DNA of 64,000 nt. Source: Maridesulfovibrio sp. GTDB lineage: Bacteria > Desulfobacterota > Desulfovibrionia > Desulfovibrionales > Desulfovibrionaceae. Below the pieces are notes generated by a model that saw nothing but the letters and a program-made list of their open reading frames with translations, searched no databases and was not told where the DNA came from. Below are positions 8,455-17,920 of the stretch, piece by piece; position 1 is the stretch's first letter, and every line of letters starts with the position of its first letter. Both the position numbers and the translations under genes were made by a program. The DNA is taken from NCBI RefSeq assembly GCF_963667685.1, contig NZ_OY763931.1, positions 1,193,501-1,257,500 on the forward strand. The letters run 5' to 3'.

Positions 8455-10383
8455 ATGCAAGTTGCAGGTAAAGAACTTGAGGTTCAGCAGGGTGCGCTTT
8501 GCGGCGAGGTTCTCCAAGAAGCCTTGTCCAAGAAGCAGTTCAAGAACGTTATAGTTGCCAGATGTGGCGATACGCTTCTTGATCTCACCACTACCGTGCC
8601 TGCCGACTGTACCGACCTTGAGCCGGTTATGGCCGATTCCGAAGAAGGTCTGGAGGTAATCCGCCACTCCACAGCACACCTTATGGCTGAAGCAGTTAAA
8701 AAACTCTACCCTACAGCCAAGGTGACCATTGGCCCCTCTATTGCCAGCGGCTTTTACTACGACTTCGATTATGAACGCCCCTTCACTCCTGAAGATTTAG
8801 AGGCCATAGAAGCCGAAATGCTGCGCCGTGTCGGAGCCAATGAAGAATTTACCCGCGAGGAACTTTCCAGCGCAGAAGCACTCAAAAAATTTGAGGAAAT
8901 GGGCGAATCCTACAAGGTCGAACTGATCAACGATCTGGGAGCGGACACTGTATCATTATACACTAACGGAGATTTCGCAGACCTTTGCCGTGGCCCTCAT
9001 GTGCCTAGAACCGGTATGCTCAAGGCTTTTAAGCTGCTTTCCGTTGCCGGTGCGTACTGGCGCGGGGATGAAAAACGCGAACAACTCCAACGTATTTACG
9101 GAACCGCTTTCGCCGACCCCAAATCTTTGAAGAAACACCTCGCACAGATTGAGGAAGCCAAAAAACGCGACCATCGTAAACTTGGAACCCAGCTTGATCT
9201 ATTTTCCGTAAACCATGAAGTGGGTGCGGGTATGACCATCTGGCATCCCAAGGGCGCACTGGTCCGCGCAATCCTTGAAGACTTTGAACGCAAGGAACAC
9301 CTCAAACGCGGCTATCAGTTCGTACAGGGTCCGCTTATTCTCAAACGTGAACTTTGGGAAAAATCCGGCCACTACGACAACTACCGCGAAAATATGTACT
9401 TTACTGAGATTGATGAGCAGGCCTACGGCATCAAGCCCATGAACTGCCTTTCTCACATGCTGGTATTCAAATCCAGACTCCGCAGCTACCGCGATCTGCC
9501 CCAGCGCTACTTTGAACTGGGTGTGGTTCATCGCCACGAAAAGTCCGGCGTACTGCACGGCCTGCTGCGTGTACGTTCTTTCACACAGGATGATGCGCAT
9601 CTCATCTGCCGCCCTGATCAGCTCCGGGAAGAAATTATCGGAGTTGCAAAGTTCGTCGGCGATGTAATGGGTCTGTTCGGATTTGAATATGAAGCAGAAA
9701 TCAGCACCAAGCCCGAAAAGGCCATCGGTTCTGAAGAAGACTGGGATAGAGCCACCGAAGCACTCAAAGGCGCACTCAACGAAATGGGTATGGATTACTC
9801 AATCAATGAAGGCGACGGAGCGTTCTACGGTCCCAAAATCGACATCATTATTAAAGATGCACTTGAACGTCGCTGGCAATGTGCTACAATCCAGTGTGAT
9901 TTCACCTTGCCAGAAAGGTTCGACTTAAGCTATGTGGGCGAAGATGGAGAGCGTCACAGACCTGTAATGCTGCACCGGGTTATCCTCGGTTCCATCGAAC
10001 GTTTCATCGGTGTCCTGCTTGAACACACCGGTGGCGCTCTGCCCTCCTGGCTGTCCCCTGTTCAGGCAAAAATTCTCACTGTCACCGATTCTCAGAACGA
10101 ATTTGCACAAAAAGTCTTGCAGTTTCTCCAAGAAAAGGGCATTCGTGCCGAGGTCGATGATCGCAATGAGAAACTGGGTTACAAAGTTCGGGAAGCCCAG
10201 CTAGAAAAAATCCCGTTCATGTTAGTAGTTGGCGACAAAGAAGTTGCCGCGGAATCGGTCAATGTAAGGGCCCGCGACGGGGAAGACCCCGGACTCAAGT
10301 CTATTGAAGAAGCGGCAGAGCTTATGTCGACCGCCATTAGTGAACCATTCAAACGCGGAGGCATGAGCTATAGCTTTTCATAA
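8455..10383 (+). CDS. thrS: Threonyl-tRNA synthetase
   Basis: This 642-residue class II synthetase charges tRNA-Thr. An N-terminal TGS-like domain is followed by the editing domain with the [10 protein letters not shown] motif. The catalytic core follows, with MNCLSH, the motif 2 region ([22 protein letters not shown]) and motif 3 ([20 protein letters not shown]). A C-terminal anticodon-binding domain ends the protein. The ATG at 8455 has AGAGAG at a good distance; the in-frame GTG at 8449 is too close to it. It heads the translation operon, and its last codons overlap the start of infC. Confidence 0.96.
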   Translation: MQVAGKELEVQQGALCGEVLQEALSKKQFKNVIVARCGDTLLDLTTTVPADCTDLEPVMADSEEGLEVIRHSTAHLMAEAVKKLYPTAKVTIGPSIASGFYYDFDYERPFTPEDLEAIEAEMLRRVGANEEFTREELSSAEALKKFEEMGESYKVELINDLGADTVSLYTNGDFADLCRGPHVPRTGMLKAFKLLSVAGAYWRGDEKREQLQRIYGTAFADPKSLKKHLAQIEEAKKRDHRKLGTQLDLFSVNHEVGAGMTIWHPKGALVRAILEDFERKEHLKRGYQFVQGPLILKRELWEKSGHYDNYRENMYFTEIDEQAYGIKPMNCLSHMLVFKSRLRSYRDLPQRYFELGVVHRHEKSGVLHGLLRVRSFTQDDAHLICRPDQLREEIIGVAKFVGDVMGLFGFEYEAEISTKPEKAIGSEEDWDRATEALKGALNEMGMDYSINEGDGAFYGPKIDIIIKDALERRWQCATIQCDFTLPERFDLSYVGEDGERHRPVMLHRVILGSIERFIGVLLEHTGGALPSWLSPVQAKILTVTDSQNEFAQKVLQFLQEKGIRAEVDDRNEKLGYKVREAQLEKIPFMLVVGDKEVAAESVNVRARDGEDPGLKSIEEAAELMSTAISEPFKRGGMSYSFS

Positions 10384-10915
10384 AGACAGGCGTCCCTATC
10401 GCAGGGATGACGGTGCCCGCCGAAACGAGCGCATTAGAGTTCCCAAGGTCATGGTTATTGACGACGAGGGTAATCAACTGGGAGTTCTCCCCACACGTGA
10501 AGCCCTGGAAATTGCACAGGAACGGGGTCTTGATCTGGTTGAAGTTGCAGAAAAGGCAGATCCGCCTGTTTGCAAGATAATGGACTATGGTAAGTTCAAA
10601 TATCAGCAGCAGAAGCGTAAGCAGGAAGCCAAAAAGAAGCAGACTGTAATTCAGATCAAGGAAGTCAAATTTCGCCCCAAGACAGACGAGCACGACTACC
10701 AGACAAAGCTCAAGCACATCCGTCGGTTTCTCGAAGGCGGCGACAGGTGCAAAGTCACTATATTTTTCAGGGGCCGAGAAATTGTCCATAAGGACAGAGG
10801 ACTTGCCGTTCTGGAACGTGTCCAACAGGAAACTCTGGACATTTCCAAAATGGAGCAGGCCCCTAGGTCTGAAGGCCGCACCATGAATATGATGCTGGCC
10901 CCCATTAAAAAATAA
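10370..10915 (+). CDS. infC: Translation initiation factor IF-3 with an ATA start codon
   Basis: The 181-residue product fits IF-3 only if translation starts at ATA 10370, giving (M)[37 protein letters not shown]. The reading frame has a stop at 10364 and no ATG, GTG or TTG before ATG 10451, which would delete the conserved N-terminus. GGAGG at 10357-10361 is eight bases before the ATA. The C-terminal domain is typical ([20 protein letters not shown]). Rare start codons (AUU, AUA, AUC) on infC are known to make IF-3 limit its own translation. The gene overlaps the thrS end by 14 bp. Confidence 0.93.
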   Translation: MAFHKDRRPYRRDDGARRNERIRVPKVMVIDDEGNQLGVLPTREALEIAQERGLDLVEVAEKADPPVCKIMDYGKFKYQQQKRKQEAKKKQTVIQIKEVKFRPKTDEHDYQTKLKHIRRFLEGGDRCKVTIFFRGREIVHKDRGLAVLERVQQETLDISKMEQAPRSEGRTMNMMLAPIKK

Positions 10916-10923
10916 GGTTTTTT

Positions 10924-10939
10924 CCGGCTTATGTGCCGG
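10924..10939 (+). promoter_or_regulatory. Hairpin in the infC-rpmI spacer
   Basis: CCGGC (10924-10928) and GCCGG (10935-10939) form a short stem with loop TTATGT. It lies just upstream of the rpmI ribosome-binding site AAGGAGG. There is no T-run, so it is not a terminator. It may be part of the ribosomal-protein autoregulatory leader known in infC-rpmI-rplT operons. Confidence 0.35.
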
Positions 10940-10959
10940 TATTCCCAAGGAGGAAAAAA

Positions 10960-11157
10960 ATGCCTAAAATGAAAACCAGAAGAGGCGCAGCAAAGCGTTT
11001 TGCTAAGACCGGCAGCGGCAAATTCAAACGTCGCAAGCAGGGTCTGCGTCACATCCTGACCAAGAAGAATGCGAAGCGTAAGAGCAGACTCGGCCAGAGC
11101 GCAACTGTTGACAGTGCGAACATCGGTCAGGTCAAACGCATGCTTCCCTACGCTTAA
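10960..11157 (+). CDS. rpmI: 50S ribosomal protein L35
   Basis: This basic protein is 65 residues long, the standard bL35 length, starting MPKMKTRRGAAKRF. The ATG at 10960 follows CAAGGAGGAAAAAA, an ideal ribosome-binding site. An in-frame ATG at 10933 lies in the spacer hairpin and is rejected. It sits in the conserved infC-rpmI-rplT order. Confidence 0.97.
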   Translation: MPKMKTRRGAAKRFAKTGSGKFKRRKQGLRHILTKKNAKRKSRLGQSATVDSANIGQVKRMLPYA

Positions 11158-11198
11158 TTAGCGTAAATTCGATTTAAACAATGAATGAACACTCCTGT

Positions 11199-11218
11199 CC
11201 GCGGAACTACGTTCGCGG
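11199..11218 (+). promoter_or_regulatory. Hairpin in the rpmI-rplT spacer
   Basis: CCGCGGAAC (11199-11207) pairs with GTTCGCGG (11211-11218), with one bulged G and a three-base loop. It is the only strong stem in the 94-bp spacer. It could be an RNA processing or L20-binding element; no T-run follows. Confidence 0.35.
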
Positions 11219-11251
11219 CTGGTTTTAGAGAAAGATTCCTGGAGGAATACA

Positions 11252-11605
11252 ATGAGAGTAAAACGTGGTGTAGCCGCTAAGAGGCGTCATAAAAAATATT
11301 TAAAGATGGCCAAGGGTTTCCGTGGCTCCGGATCAACCCTTTACCGTACCGCCAGAGAGAGAGTTGAACGCTCCCTCTGCATGGCCTACGTCGGCCGCAA
11401 ACTGCGCAAACGTGATATGCGCAAACTCTGGATTCAGCGTATCAACGCTGCTGCACGCCTCAACGGCATGTCCTACAGCCGTCTCATTCACGGACTGTCC
11501 ACTGCTGGCGTTACCCTGAACCGTAAAGTTCTCGCTGATCTGGCTGTTAACGATGCACCCGCATTCGCCAAAGTAGTTGAGATCGCCAAAGCTCAGGTTA
11601 GCTAA
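11252..11605 (+). CDS. rplT: 50S ribosomal protein L20
   Basis: This 117-residue basic protein begins [15 protein letters not shown] and contains [30 protein letters not shown] and a YSRLIHGL segment, all typical of bL20. It binds 23S rRNA early in large-subunit assembly. In several bacteria it represses its own operon. The ATG follows TGGAGGAATACA. The pheS GTG start comes two bases after its stop codon. Confidence 0.97.
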   Translation: MRVKRGVAAKRRHKKYLKMAKGFRGSGSTLYRTARERVERSLCMAYVGRKLRKRDMRKLWIQRINAAARLNGMSYSRLIHGLSTAGVTLNRKVLADLAVNDAPAFAKVVEIAKAQVS

Positions 11606-11606
11606 G

Positions 11607-12653
11607 GTGTCGGACGTAAAGTCCCTGTTACAGGAACTTGAAGGCCTGGTCCCGGAGTGCTCTGCACGCCTGGATCAGGCTTCTTTGTCTGAACTGGAAG
11701 ACATCAAGATCGACATGCTCGGCCGGAAAGGCCGTGTAGCCAAAATCATGTCCGGTCTGCCCTCGCTTTCTAACGAAGACAAGCCTGTAGCAGGTAAAAA
11801 AGCCAATGAAGTAAAGGCCACTCTCACCGAGCTTATCGAGGGAAAGCAGAGCGAGCTTGAAAAAGCCGCCATCGCTGAGAGCCTATCCCGTTTCGACCCC
11901 ACAATGCCCGGACGCAAACCTGCTGAAGGTTCTCTGCACCCGGTAACCCTTGCCATGGATGAAATCTGTGACGTTTTCATCGGGCTTGGCTTTGAGGTCG
12001 TAACCGGACCCGAAGTTGAGAATGACTGGTACAACTTCGAAGCACTGAACATTCCGCCGGAACATCCAGCTCGCGACATGCAGGATACCCTGTACATTTC
12101 AGATTCTATCCTGCTGCGTACCCACACCTCCCCGCTACAGGTCCGCACCATGATGGACAGAACTCCTCCGGTTGCAGCGATCGCCCCGGGCAAGGTTTAC
12201 CGCAGGGACTCTGACCTGACCCATACCCCTATGTTCCATCAGATCGAAGGGTTTCTCATTGATCAGAACGTGAGCATGGCGGATCTGCGCGGAACACTGA
12301 CTGCATTTGTCCACCAGCTTTTCGGACCCAAGACCGGCGTGCGTTTCCGCCCCAGCTTCTTCCCCTTTACCGAACCCAGCGCAGAAGTTGATATCTCCTG
12401 TGTTATGTGCGGTGGTAAAGGTACCATCGACGGCAAACCCTGCCGTGTGTGCAAGCAGACCGGCTGGGTTGAAATCCTCGGCTGCGGCATGATGGATCCT
12501 AACGTAATGAAAGCAGTTGATTACGACACCGAGAAGTATTCCGGTTTCGCATTCGGACTCGGCATCGAACGCGTAGCCATGCTTAAATATGGCATCGGCG
12601 ACTTACGCATGTTCTTTGAAAACGACATCCGATTTTTAGAGCAATTCTCCTAA
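11607..12653 (+). CDS. pheS: Phenylalanyl-tRNA synthetase alpha subunit
   Basis: This is a 348-residue protein if started at GTG 11607 ([14 protein letters not shown]), two bases after the rplT stop. An ATG at 11577 lies inside rplT and would add ten unrelated residues. An N-terminal coiled coil is followed by the class II core with [43 protein letters not shown] and [12 protein letters not shown] CxxC...CxxC insertion (CVMCGGKG / CRVCKQTGW) before the [10 protein letters not shown] motif may bind zinc; similar insertions occur in some bacterial PheS proteins. It forms an alpha2beta2 enzyme with PheT. Confidence 0.96.
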   Translation: MSDVKSLLQELEGLVPECSARLDQASLSELEDIKIDMLGRKGRVAKIMSGLPSLSNEDKPVAGKKANEVKATLTELIEGKQSELEKAAIAESLSRFDPTMPGRKPAEGSLHPVTLAMDEICDVFIGLGFEVVTGPEVENDWYNFEALNIPPEHPARDMQDTLYISDSILLRTHTSPLQVRTMMDRTPPVAAIAPGKVYRRDSDLTHTPMFHQIEGFLIDQNVSMADLRGTLTAFVHQLFGPKTGVRFRPSFFPFTEPSAEVDISCVMCGGKGTIDGKPCRVCKQTGWVEILGCGMMDPNVMKAVDYDTEKYSGFAFGLGIERVAMLKYGIGDLRMFFENDIRFLEQFS

Positions 12654-12796
12654 GACAATTCTATGTGCTTCGCGCTTTTGGTGATCTGATTTAGCCTCCA
12701 GCAACCAGAGGGACTTAACCCTTCAGGATTTCCATTGGATAATCATTGTTGTTTCACAGCAAATCTCACGCCAGCAACAGGCGAAGCCATCATATA

Positions 12797-12859
12797 GTTT
12801 TTGGGATTCTTAAACCCTTTTTAAAAGGGTTTAAGGCCCCGGCAGGGCCGCCGGGGGCA
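12797..12859 (+). repeat. Dispersed hairpin repeat, copy 1 (pheS-pheT spacer)
   Basis: After GTTTTTGGGATTCT come TTAAACCCTTTT (12810-12821) and AAAAGGGTTTAA (12823-12834). A second GC-rich stem follows, CCCCGGC (12837-12843) with GCCGGGG (12850-12856). The motif GTTTTGGGATTCT plus a following long stem is found again at 32296 with a different stem sequence that still pairs. It therefore looks like a dispersed structured intergenic element. It fills most of the 263-bp spacer between pheS and pheT. Confidence 0.7.
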
Positions 12860-12916
12860 ATCTGGCTTTCATAACTTTAAAATATTCGCGGTCTCTATGG
12901 ACCGCTGGAGGCTCAA

Positions 12917-15316
12917 ATGCTTTTAAGCATGCAATGGCTGCGGGATTTCGTTCCATATGAGGGCGAAATTCAGGAGCTTGGCGACAGGCTGACCATGCTC
13001 GGCCTTGAGCTTGAAGAAATTTTCAATCCTTTTGAAGCGATCAAGGACATCGTTGTCGGACACGTTGTGGAGTGCGGCAAGCACCCCGAAGCGGACAAGC
13101 TGTCTGTTTGTAAAGTTGACGTCGGCGACGGCGAACTTCTTGATATTGTTTGCGGCGCACCCAACGTGACCCAGGGCATTAATGTACCTGTGGCCAAAGT
13201 CGGCGTGACCATGCCCGGTGATTTCAAAATCAAAAAAGCCAAACTTCGCGGTGTAAAATCCAACGGTATGATCTGCTCAGAGCGTGAACTGGAACTTTCC
13301 GACGCGCACGAAGGTATCATGATCCTGCCTGAAGGACTCACCCCCGGAGTAAAGTTCACTAAAGCAATGAACATGGAAGACACCGTCATGGACCTGGGTA
13401 TCACACCCAACCGTGCCGACTGCCTGTCCATGCTCGGAATTGCCCGTGAAGCGGCCTTGGCGTTTGACCTGCCCATTACCATGCCTAAACTCAACCTTGT
13501 TGAGTCTGGCGGTAACGCCGCAGACATGCTCAAGATTGAGATTGATGACCCCGAACAATGCCCGCTCTATCAGGCCAGAATCCTGCAAGGCGCCAAAATC
13601 GGGCCATCTCCGGACTGGATGCGTTACCGCCTTCTTTCCGTTGGCGTTCGTCCCATCAGCAATATTGTTGATGTTACCAACTATATCCTTTTCGAACTTG
13701 GCCAGCCCTTACACTCTTTTGACGCAGATTTGATCAAAGGTGGCAAAATCAGGGTCGGTCTTGCTACTGACGACGCTAAATTTACCACTCTTGATGAACA
13801 GGAACGTAAACTCATTGATACAGACCTGCTTATCTGGGACGCAGAGCGTCCGGTTGCTCTGGCCGGTGTAATGGGTGGCATGAACTCCGAGATCAGCGAT
13901 GGTTCTACCAACGTGATTCTTGAATCTGCCGTTTTCCGCCCCGGCACAATCCGCAAAACAGCCCGCCGTCTGGCACTTCCCTCCGAAGCGTCTTACCGTT
14001 TCGAGCGTGGAGTTGACCAACAGCTTAACACCTTTGCAATGGACCGTGCGGCCCAGCTCATGAGTGAACTTTCCGGTGCAAAAGTCGTTTCCGGAGTGGC
14101 AAAAAGCGAACCCAAACCATGGCAGGACCGCACCCACGATTACCGTCATCAGCGCTGTAACAGCAGGCTCGGTCTTGATCTTGAACCTGAATTCAGCAAA
14201 AAAGCATTCTCCCTTATGGGGCTGAAAGTAGATGATAGCGATGCTGATTGCTGGAAAGTCTCTACCCCTTCATACAGACTCGACCTTGAACGTGAAGCCG
14301 ATCTGTACGAAGAAGTAGCCCGCTACTTTGGCATGGATAAAATACCGTCGGTTCTGCCCCGCATTTCCAAGACATTTGATGCTGCGGTTATTGCAGATAC
14401 TCCTTACGGTTTCTATCGCCGCATCAAAAACTGGGGTCGCGGTGTCGGTCTGCACGAAGCGATTAACTACAGCTTTGTAGGTGATGACGATCTCGACCTG
14501 CTTGGTCTACCTAAGGAAGGCCGTGTAAACATCGCCAACCCTCTGAGTGAAGACCAGAACGTGATGCGTACTGAGCTTGCCCCCGGGTTGCTCAACACAG
14601 TTCGCCACAACCTAGCACAGGGCAACACCCATATCCGGGTATTTGAGATCGCTAAAAAATTCATCAAAGATGCTGAGTCCGATACCGAAACCCGTGAACA
14701 GTCCCGGCTGGGTATTATGCTCTACGGTCCCCGTTCAAACGCTGAATGGCCAAATGAACAGGGAGATGCAGACTATCTTGATATCAAAGGTCTCGTAGAA
14801 CATCTGTTGGCCGACCTCAAACTGGGCGAAGCATCCTTGGCCCTTGCGGAAGATAACAGCTATCTTGAACCATGTGTCAACATTAGCATCGGTGATCGGG
14901 AAATCGGTTTCATGGGTATGGTGAAGGCGGACATAGCCGATAAGTACCACGCCAAAAAAGAGATCTGGATGGCAGACCTTAATGCCGATCTGCTGCGTGA
15001 CATCGTAATGGCTCACAAAATTAAATTCAGCCCGCTTCCGGTATTCCCGCCGTCCAGAAGAGACGTGACTGTAATCGGTCCCGTTTCCCTGCACGCCGAA
15101 ACTGTTAAGGACGCGATTCTCGCGCTGAAATTGCCGCTGATCGAATCAGTGGAACTGGTTAACGTCTTCGTCCCCAAAGATCAGGAAGACGAGCGTAACC
15201 TCTCCTTCCGCATCACCTACCGTCACGGCCAGAAGACTTTGACAGACAAGGCTGTAGACAAAGAACACCAGAAGGTGCTTGCAGGACTGGAAAAATCCCT
15301 TCCTGTTCGTTTCTAA
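12917..15316 (+). CDS. pheT: Phenylalanyl-tRNA synthetase beta subunit
   Basis: This 799-residue protein has the usual PheT length. The order is the N-terminal segment, a tRNA-binding OB-like domain (VVGHVVECGKHPEADKLSVCKVD, about residues 45-150), the B3/B4 editing region, B5, the core, and a C-terminal anticodon-binding FDX-ACB domain (FSPLPVFPPSRRDVTVIGPV). The ATG follows GCTGGAGGCTCAA. It is the last gene of the translation operon and is followed by a strong terminator. Confidence 0.96.
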   Translation: MLLSMQWLRDFVPYEGEIQELGDRLTMLGLELEEIFNPFEAIKDIVVGHVVECGKHPEADKLSVCKVDVGDGELLDIVCGAPNVTQGINVPVAKVGVTMPGDFKIKKAKLRGVKSNGMICSERELELSDAHEGIMILPEGLTPGVKFTKAMNMEDTVMDLGITPNRADCLSMLGIAREAALAFDLPITMPKLNLVESGGNAADMLKIEIDDPEQCPLYQARILQGAKIGPSPDWMRYRLLSVGVRPISNIVDVTNYILFELGQPLHSFDADLIKGGKIRVGLATDDAKFTTLDEQERKLIDTDLLIWDAERPVALAGVMGGMNSEISDGSTNVILESAVFRPGTIRKTARRLALPSEASYRFERGVDQQLNTFAMDRAAQLMSELSGAKVVSGVAKSEPKPWQDRTHDYRHQRCNSRLGLDLEPEFSKKAFSLMGLKVDDSDADCWKVSTPSYRLDLEREADLYEEVARYFGMDKIPSVLPRISKTFDAAVIADTPYGFYRRIKNWGRGVGLHEAINYSFVGDDDLDLLGLPKEGRVNIANPLSEDQNVMRTELAPGLLNTVRHNLAQGNTHIRVFEIAKKFIKDAESDTETREQSRLGIMLYGPRSNAEWPNEQGDADYLDIKGLVEHLLADLKLGEASLALAEDNSYLEPCVNISIGDREIGFMGMVKADIADKYHAKKEIWMADLNADLLRDIVMAHKIKFSPLPVFPPSRRDVTVIGPVSLHAETVKDAILALKLPLIESVELVNVFVPKDQEDERNLSFRITYRHGQKTLTDKAVDKEHQKVLAGLEKSLPVRF

Positions 15317-15334
15317 ATCAATCCGACCTGAATC

Positions 15335-15369
15335 AAGCCCGGCTGAAAATACTCAGCCGGGCTTTTTTT
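15335..15369 (+). terminator. Intrinsic terminator after pheT
   Basis: AAGCCCGGCTGA (15335-15346) and TCAGCCGGGCTT (15353-15364) form a 12-bp stem with a six-base loop, followed directly by a T-run. It ends the thrS-pheT operon. Confidence 0.9.
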
Positions 15370-15511
15370 ATCAAAACGAATATTCACGAATGAAGCCAAT
15401 TCTGTTTCGGAAATAGTAGCGTTTACCTGCACAGCTGGACTTTTTCAGTATCAATCTGTATTCATAATATATTGACTGATTGTGCTTAAATAAACAAAAA
15501 CAGGAACTCAC

Positions 15512-16129
15512 ATGGCCAGAAAGACCAAAGAAGAGGCTGAAAAAACCCGCCAAGCATTGCTTGCCTCCGCTTTCAAAGTATTCAACGAAAAAGGGTACGC
15601 TAAAACCACTCTGCAAGATATCGCTGAAGACTCGGGCGTTACCCGTGGCGCAATATATTGGCATTTCAAAAATAAAACCGATTTATTCGAAAAACTTTTT
15701 GACTATGCATTCATGCCAGTGCGTGATCTGCTTTTCAGCAAATTTGAAGAAAACTTGCCTCCCAAAGAAATGATTGACGGTCTCATGCGGGTCTGGATTG
15801 AGCACGCCGGAAAAAATGAAAATTTCCGTGCAGCCTTTGGAATCATGTTCAATAAAACCGAGTGGTCTGAAGAACTCATGCCTTTCAAATTAAAGTTCAG
15901 AGAGTATGAATTTAAATTCATCAAAAGAACTGAACAGATAATTGCAGAAGGACAGCGGGAAGGCACATTCCGGGATGACATAAAACCCAAGGTTGCCGCT
16001 GCACAATATTTTTCCATTCTCCTAGGTCTTGCACAGTACTCTCAATTCTTTCCTGAAGAAGTAGATATATATAATGAATCAGAATCTTTAATCAAAATGT
16101 TCATGAACTCATGCTTAAAAACAAATTAA
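15512..16129 (+). CDS. TetR/AcrR-family transcriptional regulator
   Basis: This 205-residue protein begins MARKTKEEAEKTRQALLASAFKVFNEKGYAKTTLQDIA, with the recognition part SGVTRGAIYWHFKNKTDLFEKLF. This signature is typical of AcrR/TtgR-type repressors of envelope and efflux genes. The ATG follows ACAGGAACTCAC. The last 19 bases overlap the start of the outer-membrane protein gene, so the two are translationally coupled. That is unusual for an AcrR-type repressor, which normally diverges from its targets. No efflux pump genes are adjacent. Confidence 0.9.
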   Translation: MARKTKEEAEKTRQALLASAFKVFNEKGYAKTTLQDIAEDSGVTRGAIYWHFKNKTDLFEKLFDYAFMPVRDLLFSKFEENLPPKEMIDGLMRVWIEHAGKNENFRAAFGIMFNKTEWSEELMPFKLKFREYEFKFIKRTEQIIAEGQREGTFRDDIKPKVAAAQYFSILLGLAQYSQFFPEEVDIYNESESLIKMFMNSCLKTN

Positions 16130-16911
16130 TTCTTTTCGTCATCGGCCTGCTACTCATCTCCGGTTCTGCTTTTGCTGCAGAAAAGGAACTTTTCCCCACC
16201 AGCGAATTCAAGCTGGGGTATGAAGGCATGTATATGTATTATGACGAACCCGATGTTATGCACGAAAAAGGGGTCCTAAACGGCGGATTCGCTTCCTGGA
16301 CCGGATATTTTACGGAATACAACCTCATGCTTGATGCTGAGGTGGAAGGGCTGGCCGGAGGCCTTCGCTATAACGGTGAAAGATCCAGCGGCACCCCTTT
16401 AGAGTGCGATACTGATGATTACTTCGTCAGTGGCAGGGCTACCGTCGGTATGGGATTCGATTTCGATAGAACAGGAGTAACCCCTTACATCGGAATTGGC
16501 GCCCGGTACTGGAATGATGATATTAAAACCACTGGTGGCTACGAACGCCAGATTAAACAGGTTTATCTTCCGGTTGGGGTTAATCTGATCACCCGCTTAA
16601 GTGACGGCTGGTCCATCGGCGGAACCTTCGAAGGCGACCTGCTTTTGGGTGGTAAGGTAAAAAGCATGCTTTCCGACGCCGGTCCAGGTTATGAAGATAT
16701 CGAAAATACTCAGGAATTCGCATCCGGGGCTGGAGGGCGTATATCCGCTTTTCTGGAACGGGACTTCGAGAACTATTCGCTAGGCCTGGAGCCGTACTTC
16801 CGTTATTGGCAGATTGACGACTCTGAAAAAGATACCGTCAGTAGCGGAACTTACATTGAACCTGAAAATAAATTTTACATGTCCGGTGTCCGCTTGTATT
16901 TGAAATTTTAG
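16111..16911 (+). CDS. Outer-membrane beta-barrel protein, unknown function
   Basis: This 266-residue protein has a cleavable signal peptide (MLKNKLILFVIGLLLISGSAFA, then AEK). Many alternating amphipathic strands with Gly and aromatic residues follow, and the protein ends VRLYLKF with a terminal Phe, as expected for a barrel inserted by BAM. No specific family is recognised. It overlaps the TetR gene by 19 bp and is followed by a terminator, so the regulator and barrel form a two-gene unit. Confidence 0.7.
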   Translation: MLKNKLILFVIGLLLISGSAFAAEKELFPTSEFKLGYEGMYMYYDEPDVMHEKGVLNGGFASWTGYFTEYNLMLDAEVEGLAGGLRYNGERSSGTPLECDTDDYFVSGRATVGMGFDFDRTGVTPYIGIGARYWNDDIKTTGGYERQIKQVYLPVGVNLITRLSDGWSIGGTFEGDLLLGGKVKSMLSDAGPGYEDIENTQEFASGAGGRISAFLERDFENYSLGLEPYFRYWQIDDSEKDTVSSGTYIEPENKFYMSGVRLYLKF

Positions 16912-16931
16912 TACTGACTATACTGACTTAC

Positions 16932-16970
16932 AAAAATCCCCTGCTGAGCAATCAGCAGGGGATTTTTTTT
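16932..16970 (+). terminator. Intrinsic terminator after the outer-membrane protein gene
   Basis: AAAAATCCCCTGCTGA (16932-16947), loop GCAA and TCAGCAGGGGATTTTT (16952-16967) form a 16-bp stem running into T8. Confidence 0.93.
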
Positions 16971-17140
16971 GGACTTTCCAGCTCTGATCAAAATAGTATG
17001 CCATGCAAACTCTCAGACTTTAAATGAGTTAGAATGTGAGCACTAGACATATTTTAGTAATTGATTTTAATATTGACATATTATTTTCAAATACGTAGCA
17101 CATTAGAAAACAAATTTACACCTAATAACTGGAGTTAGTC

Positions 17141-17920
17141 ATGAAATGTTGTAAACGTATTTCACTTGTTCTCGCATGTCTGCTTGTTGCTCTCAGCTGC
17201 ACAGCTGCATTTGCCCATGAATTCATAATCAAACCTGTACAGCTGACAGCCCAGAAAGACCATATTGTTCCTTTCAGCGTTGTTTCTGCTCATGTTTTCA
17301 TGATCAGCGAAGAAATGGAGCCCATTGATCAGGTAGAAGCCGCACTGGTTCTCAAAGGTGAAACCACTCCACTGAAGCTTTCTGAAAATAAAATGCTGAT
17401 GACACTGGATGGTCAGATCAAACCTAAATCAGAAGGAACTGCTATTATTACCGGGCATCGCCATGGGATAATCTGGACCCAGACAACAAGAGGCTGGAAG
17501 CAGCAATCCAAGAAGGAACTCAAGGGAGTTATCAGTAGCGGAAAATATGAAAAATTCTGCAAAACTCTTGTCACTGTAGGAGAACCTGACGGAGCCTATA
17601 ACAAGATTATCGGTCAACGCCTTGAAATAGTTCCCATGAGCGACCCCGCAAAAGCTAAAGTCGGAGACGAGATTGAATTCCAAACATTACTGGACGGTAA
17701 GCCTGTATCTGTAGAAAACATGGTCGCTACATATGATGGTTTTTCAATGAACCCGAACACTTTTGCTTATTTCACCGAGCCATATGGCAACGGTATCACA
17801 AAACTTAAAATTACCGCACCAGGCACATGGATGGTCCGCGTTCAGCATGCTGATAAAAATCCTACACCGGACTACGATAACTTCGTTATGCGATCTGTGC
17901 TGGTCTTTGAAGTTAAATAA
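17141..17920 (+). CDS. DUF4198 periplasmic protein
   Basis: This 259-residue protein has a signal peptide ending in AFA before HEFIIKP. The HEF...KP start, the LxGKPV-type segment (LLDGKPVSVENMVATYDG) and the C-terminal APGTWMVRVQH strand match DUF4198, periplasmic Ig-like proteins often linked to nickel or cobalt uptake. The exposed N-terminal His after cleavage may bind metal. The stop codon TAA abuts the next ATG. A TTGACA hexamer at 17073-17078 is a possible promoter element. No metal transporter gene lies next to it. Confidence 0.75.
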   Translation: MKCCKRISLVLACLLVALSCTAAFAHEFIIKPVQLTAQKDHIVPFSVVSAHVFMISEEMEPIDQVEAALVLKGETTPLKLSENKMLMTLDGQIKPKSEGTAIITGHRHGIIWTQTTRGWKQQSKKELKGVISSGKYEKFCKTLVTVGEPDGAYNKIIGQRLEIVPMSDPAKAKVGDEIEFQTLLDGKPVSVENMVATYDGFSMNPNTFAYFTEPYGNGITKLKITAPGTWMVRVQHADKNPTPDYDNFVMRSVLVFEVK

